DNA of 64,000 nucleotides, from positions 56,995 through 120,994 of the forward strand of contig CAVSUM010000019.1 in NCBI GenBank assembly GCA_963731105.1. Reading direction: 5' to 3'. The stretch is from RPQJ01 sp963731105 (lineage in GTDB: Bacteria; Pseudomonadota; Gammaproteobacteria; Steroidobacterales; Steroidobacteraceae). Both the position numbers and the translations under genes were made by a program. Shown one piece after another: positions 1-7,503 of the stretch. How positions within the stretch are numbered: position 1 is the stretch's first letter; each line of letters opens with the position of its first letter. Below the pieces are notes generated by a model. It was not told where the DNA came from, searched no databases, and worked only from the letters and a program-made list of their open reading frames with translations.

Positions 1-317
1 TCGCCGAGCAGGTCGGCGAGGTCGTCGAGTTCGAGGCTCTCCGCGGCCGCCACCAGCTCGGCGGCCTCCATCTCGTCGATCAGGTCGACGCGCACTTCGT
101 CGTTCAACTCGACCAGCACGTCGCCGGCGAACTCGGGATCGACCAGGTCCCATACGACGTCGCGCTGCGCGGGCGGCAGCGACTCGAGCAGCGAGGCGAT
201 CTCCGCCGGGTGCATGGAATTGACGAGCCGGTGCACCTGGCGGCCGGCACCCTGCCCGAGTGCTTCGCGCAGCGTCTCGAGTCGCGTCAGCGTGGGCGGG
301 TGCAGTTCGTCGCTCAT
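1..317 (-). CDS. mgtE: Magnesium transporter MgtE, N-terminal part (runs off the left edge)
   Basis: Only the first 105 or so residues are in the window. They start at an ATG (complement of 315-317) and form an acidic helical repeat with the phrases HPAEIASLLESLP and VDLIDEMEAAEL. This resembles the cytoplasmic N-domain of MgtE Mg2+ channels, which senses intracellular magnesium and gates the pore. The CBS pair and the five membrane helices would lie to the left of the window. The gene reads away from a repeat-rich gap. Family assignment is by motif resemblance; the pore domain cannot be checked here. Confidence 0.85.
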   Translation of the reverse strand, partial: MSDELHPPTLTRLETLREALGQGAGRQVHRLVNSMHPAEIASLLESLPPAQRDVVWDLVDPEFAGDVLVELNDEVRVDLIDEMEAAELVAAAESLELDDLADLLG

Positions 318-342
318 GGCGCGGGAACTTTACGCCGTTGAT

Positions 343-751
343 GCGGTGACCGGCCAGCCGAACCGCTCCCGGTCTCGCGCGCTTCGAAAAGACTGTCGGA
401 GGGGACGCTCTCTTTGTGTCCCCACACAGGGACACACAAGAGAGCGTCCCCTCCGACAGTCTTTTCGGCGTGCCCTTGCGCCGTCGGGTCCTCGGCGAAG
501 GTGCCTGCCGTTGAGTCGGACGATGCAGTGGCCGCCTCGGCCCAACGACGGCGCTGCGGCGCTCGACAGGGAGCGGTTCGGCAGGCCGGTCACCGCACCA
601 ACGGCGGCTCGCGTCGTATCCGTTGGCTTCGCGTTCCGGCGTTCGCCTTCGTGTAACTCGACAGCATCGCGCGAAAGCACGCCGAGGCGGCACAGGCTGT
701 GCGGGGTACGGCCTGGCCGTTCCATGTCGAGCGCCGCAGCGCCGTCGTTGG
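343..751. repeat. Nested inverted repeats filling the mgtE-rapZ gap
   Basis: This is the only content I see in the gap of about 600 bases between mgtE and rapZ. A 28-base sequence at 343-370 returns inverted at 569-596 with one mismatch. A 26-base sequence at 542-567 returns inverted and perfect at 726-751. The 386-466 hairpin sits inside the first pair. The region looks like a cluster of mobile intergenic repeats rather than a gene; the ORFs across it have arginine-rich composition typical of GC-rich shadows. Confidence 0.65.
386..466. repeat. Long near-perfect hairpin (about 37-base arms)
   Basis: The left arm starts GAAAAGACTGTCGGAGGGG at 386 and is answered by its reverse complement ending at 466. 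Only a few mismatches lie near the tip, where the arms read TTTGTGTC and GACACACA. No ORF with recognisable protein features overlaps it. GGGGACGCTC/GAGCGTCCCC hairpins of this style resemble REP-type sequences moved by RAYT transposases in other proteobacteria; that link is inference, and no transposase is present here. Confidence 0.7.
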
Positions 752-823
752 CCCGAGGCGTTGCTGCCTGCGCGGCGTGCTGCACTGGAATGTCGCCTCG
801 GGACCGACGGCGCAAGGGACCGC

Positions 824-850
824 CGAGAAGGGCCTCCTAGGCCCTTCTCG
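824..850. repeat. Perfect 12-bp hairpin downstream of rapZ
   Basis: CGAGAAGGGCCT is followed by a 3-base loop and its exact reverse complement. It lies about 64 bases past the rapZ stop and could end the rapZ-side transcript, but there is no T-run on either strand, so I do not call it an intrinsic terminator. Confidence 0.5.
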
Positions 851-913
851 AAGCGCGCGAGACCTGGAACGGCCAGACTCGTACCCCGCACCAGACTGCT
901 GCCGCCGCAGCCG

Positions 914-1786
914 CTACTCGTGCTTGCGACTCGAGAGATCGCGATGCCGGATCAGCGCGCGGCCGTACTGCCCGTCGAAATGCGCCGCCAGCCTCTCGGC
1001 GAGGTACACCGACCGGTGCTGCCCGCCGGTGCAGCCGATCGCCACCGTCAGGTAGCTGCGATTCGAGCGCACCAGCGACGGCAGCCAGTGCTCGAGGAAC
1101 CGCGTGATGTCGTCGAGGAACCGCGCCGCCTCCTCGTGCCGCGACATGAACTCCGCGACCGCGGCATCGCGCCCCGTGCAGTCGCGCAGCGCCGGTTCCC
1201 AGTACGGATTCGGCAGCGCGCGCGCGTCGAACACGAAGTCCGCGTCGTCGGGCACGCCGTGGCGATACGCGAACGACTGGAACAGCAGCGACGGGCCGCC
1301 GCCCTTCTGGTCGACCACCCGCTCGCGGACCAGCTCGCGCAACTCGTGCACCGACAGGCGCGAGGTGTCGACGGTGAGGTCGGCGGCGTTCGCCACCGGC
1401 GCGAGCATGCGCTGTTCCTGCTCGAGCGCCTCCTGCAGGCCGACGCCGCTGCGGCTCAGCGGGTGCCGCCGCCGCGTCTCGCTGAAGCGCTTGAGCAGCG
1501 TGTCGTTGTCGGCGCGCAGGAACAGCACCTCGCAGCCGATGCCGCTGCGGCGCAGCTCGGCCACGAGGCGCGGCACGTCCGCGAGGTCCTCGGGCCGGTT
1601 GCGCGCGTCGACGCCCACCGCGGTGAGGCGGTAGGCGGGTTCGCTGGTGCGGACGGTGTAGGCGATGAAGCCCGGCAGCAGTCCCGCGGGGATGTTGTCC
1701 ACGCAGTAGTACTCGAGGTCCTCGAGCATGGCGAGCGCCACGCTCTTGCCCGAGCCCGACAAACCGCTGACGATGATCAGCCGCAT
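914..1786 (-). CDS. rapZ: RNase adapter protein RapZ
   Basis: 290 residues, the usual family length. A P-loop (GLSGSGKS, residues 8-15) sits at the extreme N-terminus, followed by the YCVDNIPAGLLP stretch typical of RapZ/YvcJ. The C-terminal half contains a GCTGGQHRSVYLAE segment. In enterobacteria RapZ binds the sRNA GlmZ and presents it to RNase E, tuning glucosamine-6-phosphate synthase and so cell-wall precursor supply; YvcJ relatives hydrolyse nucleotides. It follows hpf by 13 bases in an rpoN-hpf-rapZ run. The ptsN gene often found between hpf and rapZ is missing. Confidence 0.95.
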   Translation of the reverse strand: MRLIIVSGLSGSGKSVALAMLEDLEYYCVDNIPAGLLPGFIAYTVRTSEPAYRLTAVGVDARNRPEDLADVPRLVAELRRSGIGCEVLFLRADNDTLLKRFSETRRRHPLSRSGVGLQEALEQEQRMLAPVANAADLTVDTSRLSVHELRELVRERVVDQKGGGPSLLFQSFAYRHGVPDDADFVFDARALPNPYWEPALRDCTGRDAAVAEFMSRHEEAARFLDDITRFLEHWLPSLVRSNRSYLTVAIGCTGGQHRSVYLAERLAAHFDGQYGRALIRHRDLSSRKHE

Positions 1787-1799
1787 CGATCCCCTCGGT

Positions 1800-2129
1800 T
1801 CAGTGGGCGGGCGCGAAGCCGTGCTTCTGCGCCTCGAGGGCGCGGTGGTCGCGCACCCGCTCCTTGTGCTTGCGCATACGGCGGTCGAGCTTGTCGGCCA
1901 GCGCGTCGATCGCCTTGTACATGTCCTCGGCCTCGGCCGAGGCGTGGATGTCCGGCCCGCGGACGGCGATGGTGGACTCGGCGCGATGCCGCTGCCGGTC
2001 CACGGTCAGGGTGCACTGCACTTCGATCACGCGGTCGAACCGCCGCAGCACCCGCGCCAGTTTGCGCTCCGCGTAACTGCGCAGCGCCGGGGTGACGTCG
2101 ACGTGATGTCCGCTCAAGTTCACACGCAT
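1800..2129 (-). CDS. hpf: Ribosome hibernation promoting factor (HPF/YfiA family, short form)
   Basis: 109 residues starting MRVNLSGHHVDVTPALRSYAE, the classic opening of the short HPF family. These proteins bind the 30S decoding and P-site region and help form inactive 100S ribosomes in stationary phase. A strong Shine-Dalgarno (AGGAGGAGAA on the minus strand) lies just upstream of the ATG at 2129. The protein is intact, ends in a charged tail rich in Lys, Arg and His, and lacks the long C-terminal dimerisation domain of Firmicutes HPF. It sits 73 bases after rpoN, the common arrangement in proteobacteria. Confidence 0.95.
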   Translation of the reverse strand: MRVNLSGHHVDVTPALRSYAERKLARVLRRFDRVIEVQCTLTVDRQRHRAESTIAVRGPDIHASAEAEDMYKAIDALADKLDRRMRKHKERVRDHRALEAQKHGFAPAH

Positions 2130-2202
2130 CGTCTTCTCCTCCTGACCGGTTGGGGGTTGTTGCTTCTGGTTCGACTGGCAGGATGCGATCGGGTTCCTCT
2201 GT

Positions 2203-3645
2203 TCAGGCGCGCGCGCGCGCCATGGCCTGGCGCCGCTCGCTGGACGAGGCGAGGCCGAGCGCCTCGCGGTACTTGGCCACGGTGCGCCGGGCGACCTTGA
2301 CGCCCTCGCGCGACAGCAGCTCGGCGAGCTGGGCGTCGGACAGCGGCTTGCCTTGTTGTTCGTCGGCGATCAGCTTGCGGATGCGGGCCCGGATGGCGAC
2401 CGAGGAGACGTCCTCACCGTCGGCGCCGGCGACGTGGCTCGAGAAGAAGAAGCGGAACTCGAAGATGCCGCGTGGCGTGTGCATGTACTTGCCGGTGGTG
2501 ACGCGCGAGATCGTCGACTCGTGCATGCTGACTGCCTCGGCGACGTCGCGCAGGATCATCGGCTGCATCGCTTCCTCGCCCTGCTCGAGGAAAGCCGCCT
2601 GGCGCTGCACGATGGTGCGCGCGACCTTGAGCAGCGTGTCGTTGCGGATCTCGAGGCTGCGGATCAGCCAGCGCGCCTCCTGCAGCTGCGCGCGCAGCGT
2701 GGCGTAGTCCGCCGAGCGCGACACCAGGCTCGCATAGCCCTGGTTCACCTTGAGGCGAGGCACGGAGGCGGGGTTGATCTCGACCGACCAGCCCTGGTCC
2801 GTGCGGCGCACGAACACGTCCGGCACGATGTACTCGGGCTGCGCACCCTCGAACGCCGAGCCCGGGCGCGGGTTGCAGGAGCGGATCAGCGCCAGTGCGG
2901 CGAGCAGCGTGTCCTCGTCCGCCTCGTGATTGCGGCGCAGCAGTGCGAGGTCACGGTCGGCGACCGCCTGCAGGTGGTGGTGCGCGATGGCGAGGGCGAG
3001 CTCGCGACCGGGGGTCGCCTCCTCGAGCTGCGCAAGCTGCAGGCAGATGCACTCGCTCGCGTTGCGCGCACCGACGCCGGTCGGGTCGAGCGTCTGCACG
3101 AAAGCCAGCACCTGCTCGACGTCCTCCGCGGTGACCGGCAGGTCCGCGCTCAGGCTGAGCGCGATGTCGGCCACCGACTCGGTGAGGTAGCCGTCGTCGT
3201 TCAGCGCGTCGACGATCGCCTCGCCGATCCACACCTGGCGCGGGTCGAGCCGGCTGACCTCGAGCTGCCAGACGAGGTGCTGGTGCAGGTCGCGGCCGCG
3301 GTCGTCGGTGAACTCGAGCGGCCGGTCGTCGTCGTCCTGGGCACGGCCGTCGCCGGAGGGCGTGGAGGATTCCGCCCACGGGTCCTCCATCTCGACCACG
3401 ATCTCGTCCGAAGCGGCCTCCGGCTCGCCGTCATCGTCCTCGCCCTTGGGCGTCGGCTGCTCGAGGGAGGCGAGGTCGATCTGCTCCTCTTCCTCGGCCT
3501 CGAGCATGACGTTGCTCTCGAGCGCCTCCTGCACCTGGGCCTGCAGCTCGAGCACGGGCAGCTGCAGCAGCCGGATGGCCTGCTGGAGCTGAGGCGTCAT
3601 CGTCAGCTGCTGACCGAGCTTGAGTTGCAGGGCCGGCTTGAGCAT
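2203..3645 (-). CDS. rpoN: RNA polymerase sigma-54 factor RpoN
   Basis: I place the start at the internal Met whose product begins MLKPALQLKLGQQLTMTPQL, the conserved activator-responsive region I. The 31 codons upstream in frame look unlike the family. From this start the protein has 480 residues: Gln-rich region I, an acidic region II (about residues 50-120), a core-binding domain, and the C-terminal RpoN box ARRTVAKYRE (about 452-461) that reads the -24 element. It lies 40 bases after lptB. A good -24/-12 promoter is present in this window upstream of pilA (51614-51630), so RpoN likely controls the pilin gene. Confidence 0.96.
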   Translation of the reverse strand: MLKPALQLKLGQQLTMTPQLQQAIRLLQLPVLELQAQVQEALESNVMLEAEEEEQIDLASLEQPTPKGEDDDGEPEAASDEIVVEMEDPWAESSTPSGDGRAQDDDDRPLEFTDDRGRDLHQHLVWQLEVSRLDPRQVWIGEAIVDALNDDGYLTESVADIALSLSADLPVTAEDVEQVLAFVQTLDPTGVGARNASECICLQLAQLEEATPGRELALAIAHHHLQAVADRDLALLRRNHEADEDTLLAALALIRSCNPRPGSAFEGAQPEYIVPDVFVRRTDQGWSVEINPASVPRLKVNQGYASLVSRSADYATLRAQLQEARWLIRSLEIRNDTLLKVARTIVQRQAAFLEQGEEAMQPMILRDVAEAVSMHESTISRVTTGKYMHTPRGIFEFRFFFSSHVAGADGEDVSSVAIRARIRKLIADEQQGKPLSDAQLAELLSREGVKVARRTVAKYREALGLASSSERRQAMARARA

Positions 3646-3685
3646 CGGGAGTGGGGCCAGTGGCAGGGGGTCGCACCCCCCGGGA

Positions 3686-4414
3686 TCAGAGACGGAAATC
3701 CTGTCCCAAGTAGACCTCACGCACCTGAGGATTGGCAAGAATCTCCTCGGCAGACCCCGACGCGATCACACTTCCGGCGCTGACGATATAGGCACGACTG
3801 CAGATGCCGAGTGTTTCGCGGACGTTGTGGTCGGTGATCAGCACGCCGATGTTGCGGTTGCTCAGGTGGCGGATGATGCGCTGGATGTCGTCCACCGAGA
3901 TCGGGTCGACGCCGGCGAACGGCTCGTCGAGCAGGATGAAGCGCGGCTCGGCCGCCAGCGCGCGCGCGATCTCGACGCGCCGCCGCTCGCCGCCCGACAG
4001 GCTCAAGCCGACGTTCGAGCGGATGTGGCCGATGTGCAGCTCCTCGAGCAGCGACTCGAGCGCGGCGTGGCGCTCGGAGGCCTCGTCGAGGTCTTCGCGC
4101 GTCTCGAGGATGGCGAGGATGTTGTCCTCGACCGTGAGCTTGCGGAACACCGACGCTTCCTGCGGCAGGTAGCCGAGCCCGAGCCGCGCGCGGCGGTGCA
4201 TCGGCAGGTCGGTGAGTTCGCGGTCGTCGAGCCAGATGCGGCCCGCGTCGCAGGGCACCAGCCCGACGATCATGTAGAAGGCCGTGGTCTTGCCGGCGCC
4301 GTTCGGCCCGAGCAGGCCCACCACTTCGCCCGAGGCGACCTCGAGCGACAGGTTGGCCACCACCTGCCGCTTGCGGTAGCTCTTGCCGAGCGACTCCGCC
4401 CGCAGCTGGCTCAT
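3686..4414 (-). CDS. lptB: LPS export ABC transporter ATP-binding protein LptB
   Basis: 242 residues from the ATG at 4414, which overlaps the lptA stop by four bases (ATGA). Walker A is GPNGAGKT (36-43), the signature is LSGGERRR (139-146), and Walker B FILLDEP is at 159-165, with the switch histidine in LITDHNVRE. This is the cytoplasmic ATPase that, with LptF and LptG, extracts LPS from the inner membrane and pushes it across the LptC-LptA bridge. Neighbours lptA and lptC confirm the assignment. lptF and lptG are not in the window, as is usual. Confidence 0.97.
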   Translation of the reverse strand: MSQLRAESLGKSYRKRQVVANLSLEVASGEVVGLLGPNGAGKTTAFYMIVGLVPCDAGRIWLDDRELTDLPMHRRARLGLGYLPQEASVFRKLTVEDNILAILETREDLDEASERHAALESLLEELHIGHIRSNVGLSLSGGERRRVEIARALAAEPRFILLDEPFAGVDPISVDDIQRIIRHLSNRNIGVLITDHNVRETLGICSRAYIVSAGSVIASGSAEEILANPQVREVYLGQDFRL

Positions 4415-5067
4415 GGTTGCGGCGTCCCGTCCGGCGTCGCCGGTGCCTTGGTGCCCGGCGTCTGCTTCGGGTTGATGGTGATCTTCACCCCACCGGCCTC
4501 GGTCGCGCCCGGGTTCGCCGCCACGCGCTGCTTGCCGATGTCGTAGACCAGCTTCTGGCCGCGGATCTCGTTCTGGCCGTCGCTCAGCCAGGCGTCGCCC
4601 GCCAGCTGCACCGTGCCGTTGCGCACGTCGTACTCGATGTCCCTGGCACGGCCCTGGGCAAGCTGGCGGTTCTCCTTGAGGCGCTGCTCGAAGGTGGCCG
4701 GCGTGCCGCGGACCTGGGCGCGCACGATCTGGTTGTCGCGGAAGGTGACGGTGGCGCTGTCGGAGGCGAGCTTGCCGTCGGGCATGGTGATGCGCACCTG
4801 CCCCTTGAGCGTCCACTGCGAGTTCTCGAAGTCGAGGCCGGTGGCGTTCGCTTCCTGCGCCTCCACGACCAGCGTGCCCTGGGTGATCTTGACGCGGCGG
4901 AACACCAGCGTGTTGTTGCGGTAGTCGAAGTCGGAGGAGGCCGCTTCGAGGTTGATCGGCGCCTTGGTGTCGTGCTGCTGGGCCGCAGCCAGGCCGGACG
5001 CGAGCAGCACGCCGAGCGCGAGCAGCGCGGCGCGGTGGCGCAGGGAGTTACGGGGCGAAGTGGCCAT
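4411..5067 (-). CDS. lptA: LPS transport periplasmic protein LptA
   Basis: 218 residues. An N-terminal signal peptide (hydrophobic core about 12-27, likely cleavage after AAAQQ) is followed by an OstA-type beta-jellyroll repeat domain with phrases such as NLEAASSDFDYRNNTLVF and VRITMPDGKLASDSATVTF. LptA polymerises head to tail to form the periplasmic bridge carrying LPS from LptC to LptD. The C-terminus is Pro-rich and probably disordered. It overlaps lptC by 20 bases and lptB by 4, implying tight translational coupling. Confidence 0.95.
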   Translation of the reverse strand: MATSPRNSLRHRAALLALGVLLASGLAAAQQHDTKAPINLEAASSDFDYRNNTLVFRRVKITQGTLVVEAQEANATGLDFENSQWTLKGQVRITMPDGKLASDSATVTFRDNQIVRAQVRGTPATFEQRLKENRQLAQGRARDIEYDVRNGTVQLAGDAWLSDGQNEIRGQKLVYDIGKQRVAANPGATEAGGVKITINPKQTPGTKAPATPDGTPQP

Positions 5068-5626
5068 GGACGTTCGATTCTAGCCGGAGGGTGCCGTCGT
5101 TCAACACGACGCGCAGGCCGCGTGCCTCGAGATTGTGGTTGCCGAACTGTACCGAGACGGGCTCGGCGGTCTGGATCACGCTGGTGGTCGTGTCGTAGGA
5201 CAGCTGGTCGGTGCGGATCAGGGCGACGCCGCGCGCCTCCTTGCCGGTGACGCGCACGTCGCCCGACAGCAGCAGAGCCGTGGCGGACTGCGGCATGCGG
5301 CCCTGCGCCGCGGTCACCGTCCACTTGCCCGCCTGCGGGGTGCTGTAGTCGAGCGACAGGTTGTGCAGCAGCACGCTCTGGTCGGAAAGCCGCTGCTCGA
5401 CGAAATCCGCCAGCAGCACGATGCGCGGCGTGCCGTCGGGTCCGAACTCGGTGAGCCGGGTGTTGTTCAGGTAATAGCCGCGGTCCTCGTCGGTGGCGGT
5501 CGCCATGATCTCGTCGTCGCCGCCGCCGCCCAGGATCTGCCAGGCGAGCGTGGCCCCCGCCACGATCGCCACGGCGATCAGCAGCCGGTGCGTCAGCCGG
5601 CGCGCGCGCTGAGGAGCAGGTCGCAT
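5048..5626 (-). CDS. lptC: LPS export protein LptC
   Basis: Start chosen at the ATG giving MRPAPQRARRLTHRLLIAVA; the longer in-frame extension is only the kdsC gene read in another frame. The 192-residue product has one membrane anchor (about 13-31) followed by a periplasmic jellyroll with the family phrase YYLNNTRLTEFGPDGTPR. LptC links the LptBFG transporter to LptA. It overlaps the end of kdsC by 34 bases, a common arrangement for kdsC-lptC. The protein is intact. Confidence 0.93.
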   Translation of the reverse strand: MRPAPQRARRLTHRLLIAVAIVAGATLAWQILGGGGDDEIMATATDEDRGYYLNNTRLTEFGPDGTPRIVLLADFVEQRLSDQSVLLHNLSLDYSTPQAGKWTVTAAQGRMPQSATALLLSGDVRVTGKEARGVALIRTDQLSYDTTTSVIQTAEPVSVQFGNHNLEARGLRVVLNDGTLRLESNVHGHFAP

Positions 5627-6087
5627 GCTTCGCGGACGGCACCCTGGCCGCCGTTCGAGTGGGTCACCCAATGCGCCGCGGCCAGCAGGGCCGGGTGCGC
5701 GTCGGCTACGCCGATCGCCAACCCGGCGCGGCGCAGCATCGGCACGTCCGGCGTGTCGTCGCCGACGCACGCCGTCTCCGCGGCGCTCACGCCGAGTTCT
5801 TCGAGCAGCTGGTCGAGCGCGGCGCCCTTGTCGGCGACGCCTTGCCGGACGTAGCGGATGCCGAGTTCCGCCGCGCGGCGGGTCACGGCCGCACTGTCCC
5901 GGCCGGAGATGATCGCCACGGTGATGCCGGCACGCTGCACCGCGACCAGGCCGGAGCCGTCGCGCACGTGAAACACCTTCAGTTCCTCACCGGCAGCGGA
6001 GAGGTACAGGCGACCGTCGGTCAGCACGCCGTCCACGTCGAGGACCAGCAGCCGGATGTCCCGTGCGCGCTCGAATACCGCGTCCAT
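5593..6087 (-). CDS. kdsC: 3-deoxy-D-manno-octulosonate 8-phosphate phosphatase KdsC
   Basis: 164 residues. The HAD-superfamily nucleophile motif DVDGVLTDG lies at 17-25, SGRDS follows near 61, and GDDTPDVPML (about 109-118) supplies the Mg2+-binding aspartates. There is no large cap domain, as expected for the tetrameric KdsC type. It removes phosphate from Kdo-8-P, the last step before CMP-Kdo synthesis for the LPS inner core. The ATG at 6087 lies two bases after the kdsD stop, so kdsD-kdsC-lptCAB forms one unit. Confidence 0.95.
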   Translation of the reverse strand: MDAVFERARDIRLLVLDVDGVLTDGRLYLSAAGEELKVFHVRDGSGLVAVQRAGITVAIISGRDSAAVTRRAAELGIRYVRQGVADKGAALDQLLEELGVSAAETACVGDDTPDVPMLRRAGLAIGVADAHPALLAAAHWVTHSNGGQGAVREACDLLLSARAG

Positions 6088-6089
6088 GG

Positions 6090-7061
6090 CTACATCACCC
6101 CGGCCCGCAGCAGGTCGTGCACGTTGAGCGCGCCGACCAGCACGCCCGCGTCGTCGACGACCGGCAGCGCGGTGATGCGGTGGGTCTCCATCAGGTGCAC
6201 GGCCTCCGCCGCGAGCATGCGCGGGCGGGCCATCTTCGGGTTCGCCGTCATGATTTCGCGCATGCGCGTGGCGTGCACGTCGAGTTGCCGGTCGAGCGCG
6301 CGGCGCAGGTCGCCGTCCGTGAACACGCCGAGCACGCGGCGTGCGTCGTCGAGCACGGTGGTCATGCCGAGGCCCTTGCGGCTCATTTCGAGCAGGCCGG
6401 CGCTCAGCGGCGTGTCGGGGCCGACGGCCGGCAGGTCGTCGCCGGTGCGCATCACCTCGTCCACGTGCAGCAGCAGCCGGCGGCCGAGGCTGCCGCCCGG
6501 GTGCGAGCGCGCGAAATCCTCCTCGGTGAAGCCGCGGGCCTCGAGCACCGCGACCGCCAGCGCGTCGCCCATCGCCAGCGAGGCGGTGGTGCTCGCGGTC
6601 GGGGCGAGGTTCAGCGGACAGGCCTCTTCGGGCACGCTGACGTCGAGCGTCACCGTGGCATAGCGCCCGAGCGTCGAGGCGGCGTTGCCGGTGAGCGCGA
6701 TCAGCGGCACGTCGAGGCGCTTGATGACCGGCAGGATGGTGAGCAGCTCGTCGGTCTCGCCCGAGTTCGACAGGGCCAGCACCACGTCCTTGCCCGTGAT
6801 CATGCCGATGTCGCCGTGGATCGCCTCGGCCGGGTGCAGGAAGAACGACGGGCTGCCGGTGCTCGCCAGCGTGGCGGCGATCTTGCTGCCGACGTGGCCG
6901 GACTTGCCCATCCCGGTGACCACCACCCGGCCCTCGCAACGCAGGATCAGCCGGCAGGCCTCGGCAAACGACTCGCCGAGGCGGTGCTCGAGGGCAGCGA
7001 CGGCTTCGGCCTCGGTGGCGAGGACCCGGCGGCCGCGGGCGATGAGAGGGGAGGAAGGCAA
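6090..7061 (-). CDS. kdsD: D-arabinose 5-phosphate isomerase KdsD
   Basis: A SIS (sugar isomerase) domain with TGMGKSGHVGSKIAAT and SNSGETDELL is followed by a pair of CBS domains, the normal KdsD layout. It converts ribulose 5-phosphate to arabinose 5-phosphate, feeding Kdo synthesis. The best start I find is TTG at 7061 (product LPSSPLIARGRRVLA), giving 323 residues. A longer frame would translate the CCCCCTA repeat and is unlikely. No ribosome-binding site is visible because the repeat arm abuts the start codon directly. The start is therefore uncertain; the identity is not. Confidence 0.92.
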   Translation of the reverse strand: MPSSPLIARGRRVLATEAEAVAALEHRLGESFAEACRLILRCEGRVVVTGMGKSGHVGSKIAATLASTGSPSFFLHPAEAIHGDIGMITGKDVVLALSNSGETDELLTILPVIKRLDVPLIALTGNAASTLGRYATVTLDVSVPEEACPLNLAPTASTTASLAMGDALAVAVLEARGFTEEDFARSHPGGSLGRRLLLHVDEVMRTGDDLPAVGPDTPLSAGLLEMSRKGLGMTTVLDDARRVLGVFTDGDLRRALDRQLDVHATRMREIMTANPKMARPRMLAAEAVHLMETHRITALPVVDDAGVLVGALNVHDLLRAGVM

Positions 7062-7234
7062 GGGGGTAGGGGGTAGGGGGTAGGGGGTAGTGGAACGGCA
7101 GTCTACTACTGACAGGGGTTGTTCTCTGCAGACGCTCAACGCGCCCGCGCTCAATGGCCGACCGATTCGGGTTAGCCGCTCGGGGTAGACTTGCCACCTC
7201 CGCACGACCCCCTACCCCCTACCCCCTACCCCCT
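7061..7234. repeat. Inverted heptamer repeat element A (GGGGGTA x4 / CCCCCTA)
   Basis: The left arm, 7062-7089, is four exact GGGGGTA units. The right arm, 7208-7234, is three CCCCCTA units plus CCCCCT, so the arms pair over 27 bases around a spacer of about 120 bases. The element lies between divergent kdsD and ibaG, and each arm stops within a few bases of a start codon, leaving no normal ribosome-binding site for either gene. Confidence 0.9.
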
Positions 7235-7240
7235 CTCCCC

Positions 7241-7489
7241 ATGAACGCCACCGAAGTCCAGCACCTGATCCTGTCCGGCCTGCCGGGCGCCGAAGTCCAC
7301 GTCCGTACGGATGACGACACGCATTTCGAAGCCGTGGTGGTGACGGCCCAGTTCGCGGGCAAGCGCACCCTGCAGCGCCACCAGATGGTGTACGCAGGCC
7401 TCGGCGAGCGCATGGGCCGCGAGGTGCATGCGCTGTCGATCCAGGCGTTCACGCCGGACGAGTGGCGCGCGGCCGGCGGCGCAGGCTGA
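7241..7489 (+). CDS. ibaG: BolA/IbaG-family protein
   Basis: 82 residues from ATG 7241 to 7489, beginning MNATEVQHLILSGLPGAEV. The HFEAVVVTAQFAGKRTLQRHQMVYAGL core has the helix-turn-helix-like BolA fold and the conserved His and RHQ motif. IbaG proteins pair with monothiol glutaredoxins to handle [2Fe-2S] clusters and respond to acid stress. It is 14 bases upstream of murA, the same order as in E. coli (ibaG-murA). The region before the ATG is the C-rich arm of repeat A, so translation initiation is unusual here. Confidence 0.9.
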   Translation: MNATEVQHLILSGLPGAEVHVRTDDDTHFEAVVVTAQFAGKRTLQRHQMVYAGLGERMGREVHALSIQAFTPDEWRAAGGAG

Positions 7490-7503
7490 GAGGAGCCACC
7501 CGC

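Noticed and set aside
214..840. Long open frames on both strands across 214-840
   Set aside because: They read through the inverted repeats and give Arg/Pro/Ser-rich products on both strands, typical of GC-rich shadows. No domain, ribosome-binding site or conserved context.
824..850. Intrinsic terminator after rapZ
   Set aside because: The stem is perfect, but there is no T-run on either strand, so it is listed only as a hairpin.
7061..7234. CRISPR-like array from the repeated GGGGGTA units
   Set aside because: The units are contiguous with no spacers between them, arms are inverted rather than direct, and no cas genes are present.
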